Below are positions 25,356 to 38,043 of a stretch of DNA of 64,000 bases, in pieces. The DNA comes from Mansonella perstans. Taxonomy: Eukaryota; Nematoda; Chromadorea; Rhabditida; Onchocercidae. The stretch spans positions 861,940-925,939 of the forward strand of contig JBAMDO010000576.1 of the NCBI GenBank assembly GCA_037074765.1, in the 5' to 3' direction. Positions within the stretch are counted from its first letter, which is position 1. Each line of letters begins with the position of its first letter. Below the pieces are notes generated by a model. That model had not been told where the DNA came from. It ran no database searches and worked only from the letters and a program-made list of their open reading frames with translations. A program made the translations under genes and the position numbers.

Positions 25356-28300
25356 ATGACTCAACGAATTCAATGCCTTATTTGTTTGGATGTGCTTCTT
25401 TTGAATGAAAGTGCAGCCATACGTTGTGGCCATGTGTTTCATCTAAATTGTGTCTTACAATGGTTCGAGGTAAGCTTTAATTTTAAATTTGTGTTTTAAA
25501 TTTAAATCTTTTCATCTAATTTTACTTATTTGCATTCACTTTCTGCAAAGTTATAGCTTAGATGTGCTTCTAGCTTAAAGCTTAAGGCTTAGAGTTTTAC
25601 AAGTTGTAGCTTAAAGTTGTTCGATCTATAATATATGCTTTTCATGCTATTACAAATTGATACTTATGATCTACATTGAAAACATATCTTTCGATGTATG
25701 TATAATAATTGTCTGTTCTATTGTCTATTAGTGGTATCCATTTGAAATGTTTTCTGATTTACGATAAGACAATAAATAAATTATATGATAGATAGATAAA
25801 TTTTCAAAGATCACAAAAAGTGGAAAAATGATTGCCTCATTTTTCTGATTTTTACATAACTCTTCATTCCTTAATTCTCCGACCTCCAATCCGCCTCAAA
25901 ATAGCATTTCAAATAGATGAATGATTTAAAAGGCAAAGTCATCATGTTGATGGATTATATGTCATAAAGAATAACATCGTTAAAAGTTCTTAATGTTTTA
26001 TGATTTAATTTCTATGCAGAACAGTTCCACTCTATTCTTTTTCTTCCTTTCTTTCTGATCACATTAAAAAGGAATCATTTCTTGAATATTGCAGAACCGT
26101 AAATCATGTCCAGTTTGTCGAAAGAAAGCTACAACAAGAGATCTCATCCGACAGCTCTTTTTTCAAGTGGAAGAGAATAAAAGTTCTAATTTTGATAGCA
26201 CCGATCCATCTGAAATGAACAATCAGGTTTTCTTTTTGTTCACCTTTTACTAAATTGCAGAGACCTTTTTCTAAAAAATATAGTTTTTGAAAAAAAAAAG
26301 CGCATAATTAGCATATGTATCGCATAAATTTGGCTATTTTAACACCGTAGCCAGAGAGGATATAAAAATTTTTCGGTATTTGTAAGCATTCAGACAGAAT
26401 GATTTGTGACTGCTCTATCACTTCATGTTGGGAAAGGTGGTCATTTTTTGTAGGATGTACAGTACGGAAAGATCCTAATTATCTGAATTGATGCATTATA
26501 GTGATTCTCTTATACTACAATATTTACAGCTCTGGACTGCTTTGGATAATCTCGATAAGGCGGAGAAAGCTGCGGCCAAAGCCAAGAATGAAGCTGATGC
26601 TTGTTTAGCTACAAATGTTTCACTGGTACTCTTCTGATTATGTCTAAGAATATCTAAGAACACTAATTAAGCTGTAACGGTTCTCATGTTGCTTATATTT
26701 TAAGATTGAAGGGAAATTTTGTTTCAGTTGTTTTTCTTGTTCTTCCATATTATTCTTTTCTTAAAACAAAATTTCTAATAAATTGCATTATTTGAAATAG
26801 GAGAAAAAGATCATAGAAAGTCACTTTCCGTTATTACTTTTGCTCTCCTTTTCCCATAGCAAGCAAAACTATTAAGTTCGATCAAAACTTTAGACAAATT
26901 TTTCGATGGAAATTTTAAATTCAGAAGGAAAAATTGACAAATTTGGAATCGGCTTCTCAACGTAATATGGAACAAATTAAACATCTGGAAAGCATGCTTA
27001 CGAAACAGTTGGACATGGAGAAAGAATTGGAAAAGTGCAGGAAGCGTCTACAAGCTGCCGCATTGTGAGCACCATCATTCTATCACTTTGAAACATTTTT
27101 CAATATTTAGAATATTTGTGGTTATACCATCAATATATCATCAGGATTATCTGGTTTGCACACTTGCATTTGCACTATCCTACTTTAATTGAGACTTCCT
27201 GTCAGTTTACCTTCCTGAAAGGATGATTTTGACAAAAGGAAGTTCGTATTTAATTGTTCGTTTAAACACTTTGTTCATATTTAGCTTATGAGAGCCTGTC
27301 TGAGTTTACAGTTCGTTTTATCTTTTGCAGTTATGAATTGCTTAGCAATATGAACGATGAACCGGTTACGGAAATCGATAAATATATCGCCAATGAAGAA
27401 TTAGAAGTAAAAAAATTTATTGCCTTGTTGAGGAGGTAATGCACCTGCACTGTCATATTTTCAAATTGAAAAATTAATGACTAATGGATGTAGGATTTAT
27501 TATAATAATAGAAAAGAAAAATATCTTTTGTTGTGTTTTATCCTGTGACTTGGTGCAGAGCCTGATGAGATATCCTGCAGTTCTGGACAAGCCACGCAGT
27601 TATGCTATTTCACAGTATTTTTGTGGTCTAAAGCCGTTTCGTTGATGAGATCTTTTCTATTTTTTAAGTGGCACAGCTTCGTTCTCCAAATTTTATTCAT
27701 TTCTTTTGAGCAGGACAAACTCATTGGCTATTTTACTCATCAGAAAAATCTCTTTCAGAAGGCATCACAACTCATCAAAGTAACTTAACTTAAATGTCAT
27801 ATCGTGCATAGTATGCGATATCTGAGAGAGCTAACATATAATTTATTGCAGACAGCTGAAAGACACCTTTAAAATAGTGGAAAAACAAAAAGAAGAATTA
27901 CAAGAGAAGCGAAAGAAAATCAGTGAGCTACAGAAAAAAGTAACTATACCTTTGTTTTTTCTTTTTCTTACTTCTTTGTTCTTCCATTTCTCTCCTTTTT
28001 TACTTAAAATCTTCTAAATAAGTTAGTCATTTAAGGTTGCCCAATATCCTGAAAAATCTCAGGATGCAAAATATCAATTTCTATTGACGTATACTGCTTA
28101 CGTTTACGTCCATTTATAGTAGGTCTATATACTTGTGGCTCTATTTGTGCTCCTGTATCTTCTTTTTTATTTCAGCCTCCGATTCATTCCATTTCAGCGT
28201 TATGATTTTCAGTTAAGTGAACATAAAAATCTCAATGTAGCATTGAAAAAAGAACTTGCTTCAACTAGAGAGGATCCTTCACAGACAATTATGGATGCAG

Positions 28301-29365
28301 CGCTCGAAGAAGTTATTGCTTTTAGGTTAATTTGATTTTTACGTTTCTGTTATTGTTTACGAAAGCCTGCGTCCGTCTTCTTCAAAATCAAGTTCATTTA
28401 GATTTCAAAACAAACATATTATGAACATTCTAAAGAGACGAATTACTGGAAATGTTTAATAAAAAGTAGGCATTGTTGGCAAACGCATTTTTCTTGCAGT
28501 CCAGTGCAACATTCGTTTGATGTAGATGAGCGCCAAGTGTTCCCAGCTTCACTCATAGCTTCGGCATACAGAAGTACTTTCGGAAATAATGCTCTAGATG
28601 AGGAAATAAGTGGAACGACACCAATTCGAACCAGGTTGGAAATTTCGGTCTTCAGACATGAAGTAGAAAGTTAGAGTGCGCGATCATAAGACGACGCTAT
28701 CGCATTTATCAGTATTATCCTTTATCGCGATTAGTGCTTCTCACGATATGATAATAGTCGCCAGCAAATAGACCTAGACCTTCACATATATCTATTGAAA
28801 AGAGATGTTGATGTCAGTTGTCGAAGTAAGTGTTTAGGTAGCATTCTAACAAGCAGTGAATTATCCGGATCGCTTTTTATGGGAAGTTTAAATTTTTAAA
28901 GCAAAAAATTGTGTTAATGATTACAGACAAAACCATGATCTACATATCTTTTTAAAAAGTACTTCTAGTTTTTAACTCTGATTTAATGATGCTGCTGTTT
29001 GCTTTTTCAAATTTAAAGTGTCTTGATCGGTTCTCACAATTTATTTAAACTATTAGAATAAATTAGAAGTGATGACTGCAGTAATCATTTCAAATTTATT
29101 TTGCAGATCAAACAAAGCTACGAAGAACGAGTTAACAGCGGATATTGATAGCGATATGGAAGAAGTTTTTGTGCCTCCCATTATTCGAAAATGTGCTACT
29201 GCCACACGGCCTCGCAAAATTTTGTGTAAAAGAGTTACTGCAAAGCGTAATCAAACGATGAGAAATAGAGGATCTTTAAAAAAGCGAAATTCTTGTTTCC
29301 AGAAAAAAAAAGCTCGATGTTTATTGGACCATGATTCGGAAAGTGATACTATTACCATAGATTGA
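25356..29365 (+). CDS. TRAIP: TRAIP-type RING E3 ubiquitin ligase
   Basis: TRAIP ubiquitinates proteins at replication forks and during DNA repair and mitosis, in the nucleus. Nine exons join in phase to give about 398 residues: 25356-25469, 26095-26226, 26530-26625, 26925-27064, 27331-27435, 27852-27939, 28198-28325, 28500-28634 and 29107-29365. A C3H2C3 RING lies at residues 7-46, with ligands C7, C10, C24, H26, H29, C32, C43 and C46 and the TRAIP-like context AAIRCGHVFHLNCVLQWFE. A coiled coil of about 200 residues follows, then a basic C-terminal tail ending in an acidic SESDTITID. The human protein has the same order (RING, coiled coil, unstructured tail) and is about 470 residues. The human C-terminal PIP box is not obvious here. 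The exon 7 acceptor is one of two nearby AGs (28197 used). An AATAAA lies at 29619. Confidence 0.85.
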
Positions 29366-29618
29366 ATTATTGATAAATCACTGTACGACGACTTCTATAT
29401 TAAAAAAAAAAAAAAAAATGTAAATATATAGAGGTCGCTGTATAAACATAGCGTATACCTATCTCATGTGGAATGGAGTTAGGTAATATAATTTACAATT
29501 TATGAGGAAACAAGAAGATAAATGAGTAAGGAAATGATTGAGTTCCTGACTTTACAATTGATTATTAATGTATATGTACATACTGTATCTTCAGATTATC
29601 GATACTTCGTCAATTTTC

Positions 29619-29624
29619 AATAAA
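29619..29624 (+). terminator. Polyadenylation signal of TRAIP gene
   Basis: An AATAAA lies about 255 bases after the stop codon at 29365. Usage is inferred from position only. Confidence 0.45.
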
Positions 29625-30742
29625 AAAAATGAAAATCTTCAAACTAGGAAAAGGAAAAAAACATTCATTTCGTGAATGTTATTTCACTGTTGGACGGCTT
29701 CCTTTAATTTAAACAACTTTTTTTGGTTCAAATTTTTTCGGTACCATTCAGTAATAAAAAATTAAAAATCAAAATTGAGTTAGTAGAAGAGGAAAATTCA
29801 TAATTATCTCCTGTGCGAGTACCTTCCATCAGAGCTACATTACTAAGCTTTTTGCTTCAGATATATGCAAAATAGATAAATTTATTTTATGGCATTGATA
29901 TTTTTATGGAATTTTCAGATTACGTTAATTAATTAACAAGGTATGACAGAATGCTAATTGTAGAAGCAACAGATGCTTTCCAAATGAGCGAAATCACAAA
30001 TATTATGAAATTACAGTTTTTACAAATACTGTCGTTTTCGCAAATACTGTGAGCATGCTGAAAAAAAAGTGAATTTATAGGGTGCATTAAACGTGACTAG
30101 TGTAGTTGATCGATGGTGCAGAATTTTTTTTTTATCACAACTTCAAAAATACTGCAAAAATATTAATCTAAATTTCATTTTTCTAGAATTATTTCTAAAT
30201 TTCTAAAATTATTCTAAATTTGTGTTGATTTCTTCAGCTACAAGCAAGCATAAAAGGATCACAACGAATCATCTGTAACCATGAAGTAATAATTGAATTA
30301 CAAGATTCAATTGATACTGCAATGTTTTTCTAACTTTGGTGAAGAATAGGTTTCGTTTGTTTTGCATAGGAAATATTGCTGCTGCAGATGTTCTAATAAT
30401 CCGATTAAAAGCTGTTGAAAATGGCGATAATATCGTCATCAATGATACATCAACAAAAATATCAATAAAGAAGCGAGTCCTATGTTTTACGTCTGGCCAC
30501 ATTTCCATTAATTTTTTAGTAGATGAAATTCCATAAACAAGAATAAACTACAACAAGCTCTTCACTTCTTTTGATTTTTTGAGATAGCAATTCAAAAATT
30601 TTTTTTCTAAACTTGATAGAAGGAGATCCACATTCGATCATTCTTGTACGTAAGAATCAGATGTTGCGCAGTATATGCAGTGCTCTTGGAATGCAATAAT
30701 CAATTTGTGGTCTCATTTTGGCAAATATAATAAAAAAAAATG

Positions 30743-31020
30743 ACAAATAGTCTCATTTTGGAATTTCTGATCTTTTTTATCTTTATTTTCTTTATAATCC
30801 CATATTCATGGGAATAGTAAAAACGTGGCGATATGCAAATATTCGACAAGAACATTCAGACATTCAATATAGAATGTATTCACAGAAAGAAACGACCGAC
30901 CTGTAATCGCAAAAGTTAATAAAACATCAGAAGAACTTCAATGAAGAAAGTGATGATCCAATGATTTGGATCAAAAGTTAGTATCATAGTTGAGTTAAGC
31001 AAATTTAAATCAACCATAAA
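30743..31020 (+). repeat. Dispersed repeat, copy 1
   Basis: This segment matches the reverse complement of 45641-45900 over most of its length, by eye at roughly four-fifths identity. The match includes the block around TTAAGCAAATTTAAATCAAC at its right end and AATAGTCTCATTTT at its left end. No ORF or terminal inverted repeat is obvious, so it may be a non-autonomous element fragment. Confidence 0.8.
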
Positions 31021-31849
31021 AGAGTTAATATAAACCTTTTATAATTTCGAGAAATCTAATTACTACATACTTATCATAGTTATTTCTGTTACTTTAATAG
31101 TTTAAATTGTTTTAATCAAGCAGGATTTTTGAGTACTGCGTAGTAATAAAGCACAGATATAAAATTTAGTGTAACAACAATAATGTGTTGATTGGACTTT
31201 TTGAAATTGTTAAATTTTGAATTTTAGGATCATTTTGTACAAAAAAGTTTAAGAACTTGGCAATTGAGTGCTGACAAAAAACTTGGCAAATATTATTGGA
31301 AAAGCATAGCCTCCTTTTGTTCCCTACTTTGATTGTTTAACCTATTGCGAATCTGACCAGTGATGGTTGAATTGAAATGTTCAAACGGCTAAAATTATCT
31401 TCATTAACAAACCAAGTCAAATCATTTCCGATTCGCCATTAGAATGATTATCCAAGTAGTCATAACTGAGTGGTAAGTTAATGATACTATTGTCATTCAG
31501 TATTAGACCATTTGAAAAACTGTATGCTTTTATATTTTCTTTTGTACAACTCAAAGTAGTACACATGGGATTACTGAAGATGCAATTTGTTCTGACCACA
31601 GGCATTGGTTCATTAATGCATTTATGTCAATCGGCTGGAAAAGCGCTTATCAACAGCGAAAATACAGAAGGATTAGCAAAATAGGGAGTATATTAAATTT
31701 CACCATCCCTTGCTCTATAAAAGGAATTTCAAACTAGTAGGATCGGAGCTGGATTTTATTTAAATTAACTTTAAAATATAAGGAAGAAGAGTAGTTCGAA
31801 ATTAGTTCTGTCGAGCCATTTCACTGTTTTCTGATGGTAGATTTTTACA

Positions 31850-34800
31850 ATGAGTGAAGATCGCTGCAAACTATCGCTAAATTTCACCTGTTTTTCCTGC
31901 TTCCCAAAACGTCTAACATTAGTGCAATATCTGGAATTTCTCTCCATCGCATTACTGTTACAATGGGTGTGGACTTTAAGCCAACAACCAACATTGGTAA
32001 TTGTATTTTTTTGCCTTCTTGTTTTTTTAAAGCAAAAACTAATCTACGTGATCGCAAGTGATGTGCTGTAAATGTTGACAAAGTCGCAAATGAAATGCCA
32101 CGTCGTCTTTATCATTAATTCGTGCTATTCAATTTCTAAAATGGACTTGCTAGATACCTGTGAAAATTTGTTTCATCCCTTTTTTTTTTTACTGCCTAAT
32201 TTATCAGTCAAATTAAGACCTCAAAATACCAAGAAGGGATGCATGATTTTGTTTTAGTTCCATCAATAGTAAGCAAGAAGTTTAATAAAACAAATTTGTA
32301 ATTAACAAGAAATCTGAACTTTGAGTTATCATTCTATCACGCTCTCTGTTATCACTGAATTTTAGGAATGCTTTGTGAATGGATTACAACTACATTTTGA
32401 GCCGGAAAAACCGTTTTGCGGGCACATTTATGTGAAGGGATGCTTTATGCATGAAAACTTTCATTTAGATTTTACGCAGAAACCAATTGACACGCCATTT
32501 GATTTCGATGTTTTATACGGAAATGATTGTGTTAAAAAATGTGAATCAAAGGTAGTTTACTACATTTTAGACGGAATGTCCAAGTAATAAGAGAAATCAG
32601 TTCCAATATGTTACGTTGTCTCGCAGATAGAAAAAGGGGACCTCAAATATTCCGAAAAATTGGAAACAATTCTCAGTGAAGCAGTATTCGATAATAAATC
32701 TATTTAGTATATTGCAGGAAAGACAGATGAATATCAGCTATCATGTTGTTGTCATCGTTCAGCATCATTATTTATTCCTAACGAAAGAAGATAGGGCTTA
32801 TAATGTTATCTGCTACTATCAGACTAACTTCAATTTGATTCGAGAAATAGAAGTCAATCGGTAATGCAATTCCAAGTAGAGCAAATATTACATCAGAAAG
32901 ATTACATAATTCCAAGTGTCAGTGAGATGGCATGAAAAATTGTTATCAGGTTCAGTAAAATAGAAGTAATTGATCAATTTGGAAGTATAGAGAAACATCT
33001 GGAATTTCTTTGTCATCATTTAATTTAAATTAAAAAAAAAATCTGTAGTCATTTAATTTAAATTAAAACGGAAATTAGATCCAATTTTGACAATTTAATT
33101 GTTTTTGATTAAGTGAGTTAGTAATGACACGACTGGAAAGCCAAATCACGACCACTTGTACCTACGAGATACTAATGGATTCAACAGACGGCGAACCGGT
33201 AATACATGCACATGTTGGCGATCAACTGATCCATAAATGGAGCTGTGAATCAGGTAACGAATTTGGATTGAAATCAGCATTCTTCATATATCACACAATT
33301 CTGTTCATGCTGTACTTGACGTCTAGTCTGTAACTTAATTATCTATTCAATCCCTTTTGTTCTAGTTCGATTTAATCGGATTTGATTTCACGATTTACTT
33401 ACTTTTGTTTTTGATTAAATATGGTTTTGTTCTCATTTCAGTTAAATTGCTGCTATTCATACTTTATTTCTCAAAATTTATTTTCATCTTTCATTCTCAT
33501 TCCAATTCAATAAGCTTAATTTAGTTTTCAATCTACTTGCTGTTCTATAAAAATACTTTCATACTATTTCATTCAGTTTAAAATTTAGTTGAAACATTTT
33601 TGATACAATTTTTACCGGAAGTTGACAAATTTATAATTATAATTTTCAGAAAAATACGGCATGCTTGTTCATTCGTGCTTTGTTAGTAAACTTAGTGATG
33701 GCACTTTCCAACTGATCGATAATCGAGGGTGAGATTCATTTATTTTAAAACAGAGTCTAGTTTTACCTCACAGATTCGCATCTGCACTTAAAAATTTAGC
33801 CAACACATTTTATTCTTTATTTTAAAAATCATGTAAGATCTTTCGGTTATGTGTTGGCTCATTTTAAGATAAACTTCCTTAATAGTAGCTTCTTCAGTCT
33901 CACTTTCACATTCTAACAATAAATTCAAAAAAAAGCATCACTAAGCATGCTGTAATACTCAAAATTTGTCTGGAACCCGTAATTTCTTACGAATGATCTT
34001 TTTTCCCAAAAATTTTCACAAATATTTGTTGTCCTCAAATTGACATGTAATTCTTGATTTTGTAATAAATGATGATGTTCGATTAATTATTGATAGTTCT
34101 AGCTGCATCACAGATCGCATGTTGATGAATCCATTGACGTATAATGATGACCTCACAGAAGCATATTCTGTAGTACCGGCATTTAAATTTGTCGATCAAC
34201 ACAGTCTTCGTTTTCAGTGCAAAATAACACTATGTATTAAGGCGCAAGATGGCTGTGAAGGCATTTCGGTTTTTGATTTTCGTTCTCAAAAAATCTTAAC
34301 ATTTCATTTTGTCCCAATTGATCCATCTAATCTGTTCATAGTTACGTTGAATATAAGCTTCCTAAATCATTGAAAAGAAATATTTGCATCAAATTTCAGA
34401 AAAAGAGACTGTACTGTTGTCTTTTACATAAAAAATACGTCTACTCATTGATTCATAAATTAAAATAAAAGATTTATGAGACAAGCATTTAATAAAGATT
34501 ATTTTTATTTATTCTTTTCAGCCAGCCGAATGCGAAAATAATTCGGACTTGTCAGCTTCGTTAACAAATTTAACTTCGGTTCGAACTTTTAGGCAACCCA
34601 ATGTGCGTATCAAACGTTCTATGATTCAGCCGGTTTTATTATCACCAGGCACAGGTACGAAACAAAATCAATCGACTATAGTTGTGTAGTAAGCAGCAAA
34701 ACTAAACTACATTTGGCAAATCGGATTATAGTTTTACTTTATTCAGTGATAGATTGTATGCTTTGAATATTATGGATAGCAAGTGGTTTTAGACCAGGTT

Positions 34801-35804
34801 AACATCAGAAATGTTGATCCAGTGATTAGTGAGTAAAATGTTGATCCAGTAAAAGTTGTAGAATTTTAATCTTTCCATTTATTTGAAAACAAAAAGGAAA
34901 CAAAGGGTTTCTTGGAAAATGACTTCGAATGAGAATTGATACTTCTTTTCAAGATTTTTGCCAGTTATTACTTTCACTGTAGAGAGCACCGAACCCGAAA
35001 ATTGCAAAAATGTTCCTGATGCCAGTGGACTGGAAATTTCTACAATATCAAAAATAGAACACATAACTTACAGACGAAAACGATTCCTAAATGAATCTGG
35101 ACTTGCGATGAATGCTTTTCCTCGGGAATTTCTCGCTAAAGAGAATTCAGATCGTTTTACATTAGATATAAATACCGATGAGGTTTTAAAGTTTTCATGT
35201 TAAATTGAATTCAACTCACTAGCTTAATGGGTAACTTGTTTGATGGGTAACCAAAGATTGAATAGTGGATAAAATTTTGTGCCGTTGATAAAAAAAATGA
35301 TAAAAACAGGTAAAAGATAAAGATTGCTTTCATGATTCAGTTCTAGCCCAAGAAAATGTTGAGATTTTAGACTTTTAGAATGTTTTAGAATTTACATCTC
35401 GCATAGTTTATTAATTTTTTATGGAAGTACAAGAACAGTAACTAAATTTGGTGTATCTTTGGAAAAAGCAAATAGCTTACCGAACCAATAGAGTAATCTT
35501 GTTTAACTTATATTATATGGCATGAGCATAAATGATGATGCAACAATCAAAATCAAAAATCTTACAGATGATGACAAAATGTTTTTAGCTGCTCATTTTT
35601 GAACGTAACGAAATGAATCAAAGAAAGATACCTGAAGCATCACGCTTATCATGTGAATTACTGCGAAATGGAATCCTCTTGCAAAGTATAGCTTTTATTC
35701 TCTTAATGGGACTCCTTCTAACTATTATTTTCATGCAGAAACTTTACTACAGTAAACATATAATCAAATGTGGTCTTGTTTCAAATTTCGAAAAGCATAC
35801 ATAG
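31850..35804 (+). CDS. ZP-domain transmembrane protein, cuticlin-like
   Basis: Nematode ZP-domain (cuticlin/CUTL) proteins polymerise in the apical extracellular matrix and cuticle after furin cleavage releases them from a membrane anchor. Nine exons join in phase to give about 477 residues: 31850-31996, 32366-32551, 32718-32860, 33114-33253, 33650-33728, 34097-34268, 34522-34654, 34965-35182 and 35589-35804. A hydrophobic signal-like segment (about residues 25-45) precedes the ZP domain (about 50-285). Hallmarks are FEPEKPFCGHIYVKG, FLTKEDRAYNVICYY, HVGDQLIHKWSC, GMLVHSCFV and FKFVDQHSLRFQC. Two furin-type sites follow, RIKR at 318-321 and RRKR at 370-373, then a membrane helix at about 435-455 and a short cytoplasmic tail. 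An AATAAA starts 15 bases after the stop. Exon 4 uses an AAG acceptor at 33111-33113. Confidence 0.88.
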
Positions 35805-36502
35805 CAATGACAAGTTTGAATAAATAGTATAATCTAGAACTTAATTTGAAATGCCTTAGTATCCATGCTTAGCTCTGAGTTTAGCAAAGACTCTTTCAAT
35901 TGTTACAATTGTTACTTTTATTTTTGATCTGATGCTTGTTTATCTGATCTAGTTTTCTGATTCACTTCATTTGTTTCAAGCTAGCAACATTTTTATCAAA
36001 TTTTATTCATAAGAAATTTGCTTGCTTCTTTCCTACAATTTTCAGCAATGTTTTTTAATGCGCACTCTCAATTACCGATCATTGATGTATCCGAATTAAT
36101 CAGAATAATAAATAAAATCTTTTCGACTTCAAGCATTATTATCAAACTTCATTAAAAAGATCATTTGAGTTCATATTTTTGCAATTTCGTCAGACCAGCT
36201 ACTTCGGAAATATAAACTTCTAGTTATTTTTAGTAAATCCATCAAAAAATATGGACAAAGGAAGTGAATATGAAAATCACTCTTGATTTTATCAGTTTAG
36301 AGGTTACAATATCATCATTATAGTGGTAGAATATCTTTGCAACTGATGAGTTTTAGCTAGAAGATTTCCTTTACATTTGCGCTGTAAGTTTTATTTGATT
36401 TTGCCATTTAATATTTCGGTCAATCGAAATTTGTAAAAGAAAATCGAAAATTTCATCAACAGTAAAGAAAAATATCAGCCTTCTTCCTCTGCATCCTTAC
36501 TA
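35805..36502. other. Convergent intergenic region
   Basis: Between the plus-strand ZP gene and the minus-strand IQ-motif gene. It holds the ZP 3' UTR with AATAAA at 35819-35824 and AT-rich sequence. No gene is visible. Confidence 0.5.
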
Positions 36503-38043
36503 TTAGCTTATATTTTGATACTGATGCTTGTGAAAGCTATCTCGATGATGCTTCCTGAAATCATCGATACTGCTCATTTTATTTAATTGTAGAAGAGTTA
36601 AAATTACAATTAGCATACTTTTGTCTGCTGAACTTAAGGGTGATATTGCGGCATGCATTATGAAAAAATAGTTAATCTAAAAAAGTCCCACTTTTTGAAT
36701 AACAGATTGAAATATGCAGTTCGACTCAATTTTTTTTTTTACAGCGAAGATCTAAAAAAATTCAAAATTGATAAGGAGAGCACATATGAAGCTCATAGAA
36801 AATTTTGGATATCTTACTAAAATTAAAAACGGTAATATTCGACATCATGGGATTCTGCTTGTTTCAGTGGCAAATGTATTAGTATTTAATAGCATGATTA
36901 ACTTGAAAATAATTGGAAGATTAATTCCACTTCTTATATCCACTTCTTATATCTTAACTTATATCTTAATGCTTGCTACATTGTAGTCGCAATTATTATC
37001 TTTTAGAAAAAAACAAAATATATGAAGCAATGAAAGCATTAACAGTCTCCCTTCATTTGAGTTAATGTTTTCATTCAGATGACTTTAAATGTCTAAATCA
37101 TTCAAATTCGGAAGTAAGTAATGTTGTTGCTTTATCATCCTACAACCATACATTTATTATTACTTACCGATATGCGTGTTGTATTATTCTTGCTGCTTCA
37201 TTGGCTTTTGGATCTTTCGGATCAATATCAACATTAACCGTCATTTCCTAAAATTTGTATCATTAGAACAGGTGATTGTATATTCTCTTGATAAGAGGTC
37301 TTAAAATATGAAAAGCATAGCATACTACTAATCTCCCTCTACATATTTGACTCGTTAGAACAACGAGTTTTATTAAGTTGTTTAACTGACAAATAGATTT
37401 GAAACTATTTGTGAATTTCTCACACCCATTTCTCGCCTTTCCATTACATAGATTCAGCTGGAAAAAGTGAGAGTGACACGAAGAAGAAGGGTAAAGTAGA
37501 TCAGTAGAAATTAAAGTGAATTAGTGTAACAAATTAAGTTTATTAGCACGATTTCACCTCTTCTATCGATTATTTCAAAAAAAAACGGAGAAAAGCAACC
37601 ATAAAGAGAAATAAAGTTATCTTTAATTTTGCTTTTTATATTAGCTAGTTTTCATAATTTTTTAATGCATCTCTCCTATACTAAGCAATAGCTTCTATTT
37701 ATTCTGTAGTAGAACCTCAGTTTATTATTTTGTATTCGGAAAAGAAAATACAGATTCGATGAAGAAAAAGCTGGGACCGAAATTGACATATAAAACTTCA
37801 AGAAATTAATGACACTCAATAAATGAAGTCTAGAAGTTTGATAATCGATTGAACTATTTCATTTAAATCACGCTAAATTCCTGACACATTCTTCTCAAAT
37901 AATACCGGTGAATTCTGATATATTCCGGAATCTGATAATAACTAAGGAACTATGAAAGATGAGAAACCAACCTTATGAGTTTCTTGCTGTTTTGCAGTCA
38001 CAGTTGCATCTTTGGAAACCGATTCGCCACTTGAACGATACAT
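36503..38043 (-). CDS. Very small IQ-motif protein (67 residues)
   Basis: Three short exons join in phase on the minus strand: 38043-37972 (24 codons), 37247-37168 and 36554-36503 with stop TAA. Splice signals are good (AAG/GTTGGT, TTTTAG, CG/GTAAGT, GATTTCAG). The product starts MYRSSGESVSKDATV, has an acidic-to-Pro/Lys middle (NVDIDPKDPKANEAARIIQ) and ends in a His-rich tail (KHHRDSFHKHQYQNIS). The central AARIIQHAYRKHHR resembles an IQ motif, the calmodulin-binding helix also found in very small neuronal proteins such as neurogranin and PCP4. That suggests, but does not prove, a calmodulin-buffering role. Each exon is too short to stand out as an ORF, and the evidence is the consistent splicing and codon phase. 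No homologue recalled. Confidence 0.6.

Larger units (their letters stand above)
29366..31849. other. Intergenic region with a repeat copy and an uncertain ORF
   Basis: It contains the 3' UTR of the TRAIP gene and an open plus-strand segment after a TTGCATAG acceptor near 30370, running to a stop at 30536 and reading ADVLIIRLKAVENGD and later RVLCFTSGHISINFL. It looks protein-like, but I could not join it in phase to the open block that follows the acceptor TTTCTTCAG at about 30238. The dispersed repeat at 30743-31020 is listed separately. Confidence 0.4.
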
